A stretch of 64,000 nt of DNA, from NCBI GenBank assembly GCA_051453625.1, contig JBOZIK010000001.1, positions 82,630,329-82,694,328 on the forward strand, in the 5' to 3' direction. Every line of letters starts with the position of its first letter. Within the stretch, counting starts at the first letter, position 1. The translations under genes and the position numbers were made by a program. Positions 57,681-64,000 of this stretch are shown piece after piece. Below the pieces are notes generated by a model. The model was not told the origin of the DNA. It saw only the letters and a list, made by a program, of their open reading frames with translations, and did not search any database. The DNA comes from Welwitschia mirabilis. Lineage: Eukaryota; Gnetophyta; Gnetopsida; Welwitschiales.

Positions 57681-59290
57681 GATTATTAAATTCAAACATT
57701 ATCTTATGTATAATTTCATTTACATTAGGAACCAAAAGTCTTTTCTTGAATTTGATAATACCATCTGAATTAATACTAAAATTTTGTGAGTTTATTCAGT
57801 TCTCTAACTAGTTCTTTAGTTTTTAACAATTATTATCCTTTTCTTATTCTTTTAACATAATGGTAGAAATTTAGATTTGAATTTTTATGATTACTTCAAG
57901 ACAACCTTATATACTAAGAGCATCCACAACGTTATTTCCCTTACCTTTATGGTATAAAATATCTAGATCAAAATCATATAGAAATTCCATCATCGTCTCT
58001 TCCTAACATCTAAGTTTGGTTGAGTAAAAATGTATTTTTAACTTTTATGTTCAAACTTGAAAGTTTTATCATAAAGATAATGTTTTCATAATTTTAAAGA
58101 AAAAATTAATGTAGCTAATTCAAGATCATAAATAGGATAATTTCATTATTAGTTTTAAGTTTTCATGATTCATAAGCTATTACTTTTTTATCTTGTTAAA
58201 GCACTACTCCATGACCTTCTTTAGATGCATTAGTGTAAACTAAAAAAATATTTGTATCATCTAGAATTACTAAAACTAAAGTACTAGTAAAGAATTCTTT
58301 AACATTATCAAATAATTTTTGACAGTTTTCTATACATTGGAAGTAGTTAGTTTTCTTTAAATGATTTATTAATGAAGAAGCTATTTTAGAGAATTTGATG
58401 ATGAATTGATAATAGTTACTAATAAAACTAAGAAAGCTTCTAACCTAATTAATATTTTTAGTTATTGGCCATTCCTTTATTACTCTAACTTTCTCTTGAT
58501 ATACTAAGATATGTTTCTTAGATTATACATGGCCTAGAAATTGAATAGATTCCTTTCAAAAAGAGTATTTTTCCATGTTGGGATATAATTGATGACTTTA
58601 TAACGTTTGTAATATCATTCTCAAGTGTTTCTCATGTTCTTCACAAGTTTTTGAATAAATGAGGATGCCATCAATAAATACTTTTATAAATAAGTTAAGA
58701 TGTGATTGAAAGATGTAATTCATAAGACATAAATACTATAGGGGATTTAATTAAATCAAAAGGCATAATAATGAACTCATAATATCCATAGTAGATTCTA
58801 AATGCTATTTTATGACTATCTTATTCTTTAATTTAAAATTAATGATTTCTAGATTTTATATCAACTTTTGAGAATAACTTGGCTTTCTTAAGTTGATCAA
58901 AAAGGTAATCTATTCTTGGTAGTGGATACTTTTTCTTGATAGTAACTTTATTTAGCTATGTAAAATCAATAAATAGTCTTAGTATTTCATTCTTCTTCTT
59001 TATAAATAATATAAATGCTTCCCATAGTAATACACTATGATAAATGAAGCATTTTTGTAAGAGTTCTTCAAGCCGAGTTTTTAATTATTTTGTTTTTATA
59101 GAATACATCATCTATGATGCCTTAAAAATTAGTTGAGCTTCTAGGATCAGTTCAATGGAAAGCTTAACTTCTTGAAATGGTGGTATACCTTAGTAATTTT
59201 GCTCTAAATACATCAAGATATTATTGGACTATAGGTATATTATTTACTAAAGTTCCTTCTTTGTTTAAGCTATATGATTTTAGGTATAGA
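57681..59290 (-). pseudogene. Chromovirus reverse transcriptase and RNase H, broken
   Basis: [22 protein letters not shown] and [17 protein letters not shown] (58850-58970), YYGYYEFIIMPFDLIKSP (about 58765-58815), and KVFIDGILIYSKTCEEHEKH (about 58610-58675), where the second Asp of the FIDD box is Gly. RNase H: DASKEGHGVVLQQDKKVIAY (about 58165-58225), LELATLIFSLKLWKHYLYDK (about 58070-58125) and a KYIFTQPNLDVRKRR-type end (about 58010). The lost Asp and many stops make it inactive. Confidence 0.87.
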
Positions 59291-60100
59291 ATATAAACTA
59301 GCAATTCCTATTAATTTCTCTTTTTATATTTCTTACATTAATTAGATTCTCTAGTTCTGATTTGTAATAACTTAAAAAGATTAATCTTTGACCATGATTC
59401 ATCATTTCTCTTTATGCTTTTTACAATTTATAACTTTTGTACTATGCATTAATTAATTCATACCAAAAACAATGTCATATTTTTCTAAGTTAATAACAAT
59501 TTTTTGTATTTAAAAATCTCCCACACTTATGGATAAAGTATAGTTTTTCATTTTCTAGTTAACCTTAGACATAGATTCATTTGCTAACTTGATGAATCCC
59601 TCCAGTGAATTAAAACATAATTTTTCTCTTATAACAATTCTAGGAGATATAAATTAATGTGTTTCTCCATAATTAAATAAAATAATTACTTCTTTATTAT
59701 TAAGTAAAGTCTTACCTTCTATTACAAATCTTTGAAATTACACTTCTTGATTATCTATTACTACTCAAATTCATCATATTATTTAAGGAACACTTTTTTA
59801 TTCTGGAGGAATTTTTAGTTGTTATCTATAAAGGTCTTTATAAAATAATGGACATTATTTTATATTATTATTTCCTTTAAAATAGTAGCATTAATATCCA
59901 TTATATTAGTTTTGCTACTGATACTAATTAGGATTTTGCCAAAAATTAGATTTTTAAGATTGATTACTTGTATAGCTTTAACTAGAAACATTCTAGTGTC
60001 TTTTAAATAGAGTCTACTTTGGTTTATTAAAATTCCTATTTTTTATATTATTACTATTAACATTTTTTATTGAACTATCAATTCCTAAACATTTGTGATC
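59291..60100 (-). pseudogene. Chromovirus protease, broken
   Basis: The minus strand reads LFNYGETH then a stop and FISPRIV (about 59655-59685), the D[ST]GA(T/S)H.FI active-site segment with Asp changed to Asn. Further on, KYDIVFGMN (about 59465) corresponds to the DVILGMDWL motif near the protease-RT border. The rest is stop-rich. I infer the domain limits from gag above and RT below. Confidence 0.75.
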
Positions 60101-60900
60101 AATTTCTCTTAAGGATATACCCCTATGGAGGAAGTGTTTTCTTAATTTCTTATTATCTCTACTAGTTTTGTTTTACTATCTTTGTCTTTTGTGTAGTCTT
60201 TACTAGAGTCTTATGTTAAAACATGAATACTTTGATAGCAATAAATGGATGAAGACTATTAATAAAGAGATTTACTTTATATTCTTCATATAGATGCATA
60301 TGTAATACATATCTTAATAACTCTACAAATTTACACTCATGAGATGCCATGATCACATTATGGGCTTGTATTAGATTATAGAATTTTATATAGAACTTGG
60401 TGATGTATATTTTCTTAAATATGTAAAGAAATTCCTTCATCAAAGTTATAGATCTTATAACTTGGTCATTTCAATTTTCCATCATAAACTAGGTTGTCCT
60501 TGTAACATATAAATAACCAAGGATGCCTTTTCATAGTCATCACATTCTAAAGTACCTATAACCTTTTCATCACTTATCCATGCTTCTACTTTGGAAGGAC
60601 TTGAATCTCTTACAAAATTTGGTGAATTTAGTTTAATAAACATTTAAATTAATTTCTTCATACCCACTTCCTTAGGTTAATTGATACCATCGTTTACTTA
60701 TGGGTTTTGACCTTGATTTATTATTTGTAATAAGAACTACATAGAGTATTCATCAATGCTTCTATATTAAGGTTTAATGGGGGTTGATTTCCACCATTAG
60801 GTTGATAATGCTCTTGTGAATTCTCTTGATTTTGATTGCTTAGTGCAATTGATCTAACTTCAAGGTTTAACTAATGAAGAAGAAGAATCTCAAAGAAGGG
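60101..60900 (-). pseudogene. Chromovirus gag, broken
   Basis: FIKLNSPNFVRDSSPSKVEA then WISDEKVIGTLECDDYEKAS and LVIYMLQGQPSL (60470-60650) match the start of the chromovirus retrotransposon gag domain. An open stretch of 75 codons at 60216-60443 continues with FLYIFKKIYITKFYIKFYNL and ECKFVELLRYVLHMHLYEEY, the WxxF...YF...F..L.RYAP part of the domain. The C-terminal zinc knuckle is not clear. Frameshifts separate the two parts. Confidence 0.83.
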
Positions 60901-61810
60901 GAAATTTTCATGAGATTATATTTAGAAATAAGATAGATGTTATTAAGATGTTATGGTTACATTATGATGTGATGAGTTTGTATTTATATCTTAAAGTACA
61001 TAATCAAGTTTATTCCCTTTCTATATTTTTAATAAATAAGGTTTACAAGTTATAAATATGGGTTTCCACTCTAAACTTATGTGATTATATAACTTAAGAT
61101 GAATAACTTAGTTGAATATTTCATTACTTATAAGGGTTTCTGATAATAAGGTATTATTTATGTATTTATATATATATATTTTTATAAAATATTAAGCTCT
61201 TTAAGAGACCATATAAGATCATTGTCCTAAATTATTAAGATAATTAAATTTCTTCTAAGTGATTATCATTTGTAGCTATAAGGTAATAGCATTGTTAATG
61301 ACTTAAATTCATCATCCTTTTTAGTTTGTTTAAGGATTTACAATTATCATAAATATGATTAGCATTATGATCATCTAGGAGTTGGGAATATAGTTTATCT
61401 TATGAATACAATGAAGATATCACAAATATAATTTAATTCTAGGATTATTAAGGTACTAAGATTATGATTAGTGTAATATTTAAAATTAACATAAATATAA
61501 TTTGGTATATATCTAGAGAGTAGAAAAAATTGTAGGTATAATGAAATTTATGAGTATTATAAAACATGATTAAATTCCTACTTATTTAAGAGATAAAATT
61601 ATCTTGAATTGTAGTATTATCAAGGATATAAATTATTTTGCTCATTGTTTAAGATTTTTAAGGATATAACCAACTTTATTAAGAATTAAAATTATTATAA
61701 TTATGACTAAATTTATAATTGTTAAGGAGAAATTTTGTTAAAAGTGTAATTGGATCTACATTCTAATAAATTTATAAGTCCTTAACATATATATTTTTGA
61801 AGTTAACTTA
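60901..61810 (-). other. Chromovirus untranslated leader
   Basis: About 900 bp of AT-rich DNA between gag and the primer site, without an open frame on either strand. A TA microsatellite run lies near 61160-61180. Nothing else is recognised. Confidence 0.6.
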
Positions 61811-61824
61811 GAGATCTAATACCA
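61811..61824 (-). other. Chromovirus primer binding site (tRNA-iMet type)
   Basis: TGGTATTAGATCTC on the minus strand, 5 bp after the LTR end GAGAGTGTCA. It matches the complement of initiator tRNA-Met (TGGTATCAGAGC) with C-to-T and G-to-T changes. Confidence 0.75.
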
Positions 61825-61829
61825 ATTTA

Positions 61830-64000
61830 TGACACTCTCTTTTCTCTTATTCATATTAAGCACTATTTTTTTAATTCTTTAATATTTTCACCTAATAGAT
61901 ACAACAAAATCTAAGATGAAATTCTACTTATTTCTTTATTAGAATTTTCATATTCTAAGAAAGATCAATCATATTATTATTATATATTTACCTATAATTA
62001 ATTCCTATATTATTTAAATTCACAAATAATAGAAATGTCATAAGATTGTGTCATCTATTTCTTCCTATTTTTTATCACAGAAAAGATATCTCATGTATAG
62101 TTGAGGAGATGTAAACTTGTTGTCAACATACGTGGATACATTTAAGGATAATACCTAACTAATATAGTAGAAGTTAAAACTATAGTTAATGGTAGTAAAA
62201 CGCAGTATCTGACCATTCTATGAATGTAAGTTGGTTTTAATTTAGGTGTTAAATTATAAAAAAATGATTGGAATTAACTCCATAGGCTTTCACTTCACCT
62301 TGAAATACCACTAATACAAGTGATAGGCAGTACATGAGATGGATGCATGCTTACAAATAAATCCTACTTTTTGAATCATCTCTAAATGATCTAACATGAT
62401 TCATTGAGATTAAGGGATTAAAATATTAACTTGGACTAAGTTCATACATGGGTAGGATAGGAGAGTAATGATTAAATCCACTTCTAGAAGGGTATTATAA
62501 AAATAATGCAATGCAACCCATCCTAGTGATGAAATATAAGTGTGGGGATGAAGATTATTATAATTATCTTACGTTAATCATATTCAATAAATACACCATA
62601 CAAATTTATGCAAATAATTTTAACTAATATAAATATTTAATGAATTATTTACCTAGTTATAATAATTTTAATCATTATATAGTATTTTTTATAGAAACAA
62701 CTATGGAAATAAAGCAAGCATATAAGAATATTTTTTTTCAAGATTATAATTAAAAAAATCTAAATAAAGAAAATATTCTTTTCTTTATTTTTTAATAATA
62801 ATCAAAATAGAAGATAATTTACTTAAAGAAACTAAAACATACTTGGAGCTATGACAATCGTAGAAACATTCTTCCATGCTCATATGTCAATCTCTATGAA
62901 GTAGGGCAAAGAAGGTAAACAAACAAAAGTATAGCTCAAGCATAGTTGTTATAATATAAGTATTTATCGAAGATTTAATATAGCTATATTATAAGTTAAT
63001 AAAAAAAAGTGAAAATCTAGAGACTACTTATGTTATTTAAACTACCAAGGTAAAAACTCTTACAAACATGTACATTCAAAGTAAGTTAAAGATAAAGGGT
63101 TAAAGAGGTATTTCTAAAAATAAATATCACTCATGGATAATTTAATTTAAATATACTAATAGAAACATCTTTTAGTAATCAATTTTTTTATAAAATGTTG
63201 TGTACTATTTTATTTATAATGTTCAACATTAATTCTAACATTTTTGGGCTCTAAGGAGACATCATAGGTTAAAATTAATAGTTAATTAATTATAAAGCAA
63301 AAAATAAATTATAGTAATTTTTCAATAACTAAACACATAATAGGTTCCTTGAAGTCTAACTTAAGCTATCTTGGAATTATATAAATATTATTTCTAACAT
63401 TATCATTTAAGGCTAAAAACTATTAAATTTTCTAAAATTACAGTCCTACTGCACTACATTGAAATGATTATAACTTTCAAAATACTTTGAAGTTTTAAAT
63501 TATTAAAGATGTTTTGAAACGATTATTTAATTTTGTAAAACTTAGAGTGCCCAAGTTTCGAAAATATATTCATAGATAGGTATATACACATAAATTACTT
63601 ACTTATTTTTTTGCATTTATTTTAAACATATTTTAACACATCATTTTTTAAAAAATAATTACCCATTAAAAACTAAGTTTTTTTTAAAGACATTTTTACA
63701 TTAATAACATAACCTTAGACTTACGTAAATAATGTTACAAATTTATATGTACTAATTAATAACATATGATATCTTAATCCTTACCTCTATTCTGGAAATT
63801 TAATTTCCCCAGTAATAAAATATGATAAAGATTTTATAACTCGTTAACTAATAACTTAGATCATTAAAATAAGGAATATACTAACTAATTAATTAAAAAG
63901 TGGAAAACCAACTCTAAAAAGAAAAATCAATATAGAAAAAAATTAAATCAGTTCAAAAAGAACCATTTACCATGAGCCTTGGGATTTTCCATGAAAGAGT
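61830..64000 (-). repeat. Chromovirus 5' LTR (partial, continues past the window)
   Basis: Starts (plus strand) TGACACTCTCTTTTCTC and aligns with the 3' LTR from 53414. At 63385-63960 it has about 550 bp that are absent from the 3' LTR; similarity resumes at GAGCCTTGGGATTTT, the last 30 bp of the window, matching 54984. The outer end and the target-site duplication lie outside. Confidence 0.82.

Larger units (their letters stand above)
53414..64000 (-). mobile_element. Chromovirus (Ty3/gypsy, Tekay/Del-like), minus strand, runs off the window
   Basis: 3' LTR 53414 to about 56362, polypurine tract 56381-56392, then on the minus strand chromodomain, integrase, RNase H, RT, protease and gag up to about 60900, leader, tRNA-iMet-type primer site and the 5' LTR from 61830 to the window end and beyond. 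The pol order (PR-RT-RH-INT) is Ty3/gypsy, and the chromodomain remnant and integrase C-terminus place it among chromoviruses. It is inserted at the copia LTR/primer-site junction. All frames are broken. Confidence 0.88.

Noticed and set aside
1-64000. A previously undescribed prokaryotic-type defence or metabolic gene system
   Set aside because: The window has no operons or intact genes; everything with coding similarity belongs to retrotransposons or plastid fragments.

Overview
The window looks like a piece of nuclear intergenic heterochromatin from a land plant. It is very AT-rich and is built almost entirely of decayed LTR retrotransposons from three plant lineages: one Ty1/copia element, five Ty3/gypsy elements of the Ogre/Tat/Athila (OTA) type whose primer binding sites match tRNA-Asp, and one Ty3/gypsy chromovirus with a tRNA-iMet site and a chromodomain remnant. 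Short pieces of plastid genes (petN, trnH-GUG, trnI-GAU) have been captured. I cannot name the species. No intact host protein gene, rRNA gene, functional tRNA gene or CRISPR array is visible. Fourteen N runs interrupt the sequence, and several have duplicated contig ends.

Layout. 1-5340 is non-retroelement sequence: anonymous AT-rich DNA, two short tandem duplications, two weak tRNA-like (SINE-type) signals, a 52-codon exon-like open stretch and a striking 1.2-kb pyrimidine-rich island (3838-5095). From about 5340 to 53412 lies one Ty1/copia element on the minus strand, split by insertions. Its 3' part is at 5340-8273 (RT deleted, integrase interrupted by the plastid mosaic at 7063-7315). 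Its protease start, gag and primer binding site are at 51500-53412. From 53414 to beyond the window end is a minus-strand chromovirus that landed at the copia LTR/primer-site junction.

The interval 8274-51499 is a nested block inserted in the copia protease. The outer OTA element A (minus strand) has its 3' LTR at 8274-9514, gag-protease at 22884-25330 and 5' LTR at 25965-26186 plus 50534-51499. Inside A lies B (11783-16125, minus), which is itself interrupted by C (16126-22883, minus). A deletion has joined the truncated 5' LTR of C directly to the pol of A. The 5' LTR of A was invaded by element D (plus strand, 26187-50533), and the integrase region of D was invaded by element E (minus strand, 32933-46346). 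The order is supported by target-site duplications: perfect CTTAT for E; CAAAT/TGAAT for D; ATGAT/GTGGT for A.

All reading frames carry stops and frameshifts, so nothing here should encode a working protein. The elements nevertheless retain recognisable gag, zinc-knuckle, retropepsin, RT, RNase H and integrase blocks in the normal order. The most interesting signals outside those blocks are: (i) a hairpin-like module repeated in the LTRs and untranslated leaders of the OTA elements; (ii) a conserved roughly 130-bp block in their 3' noncoding regions; (iii) an extra 3 kb in E with a short antisense open frame and a roughly 358-bp tandem array; and (iv) the three-part plastid mosaic.
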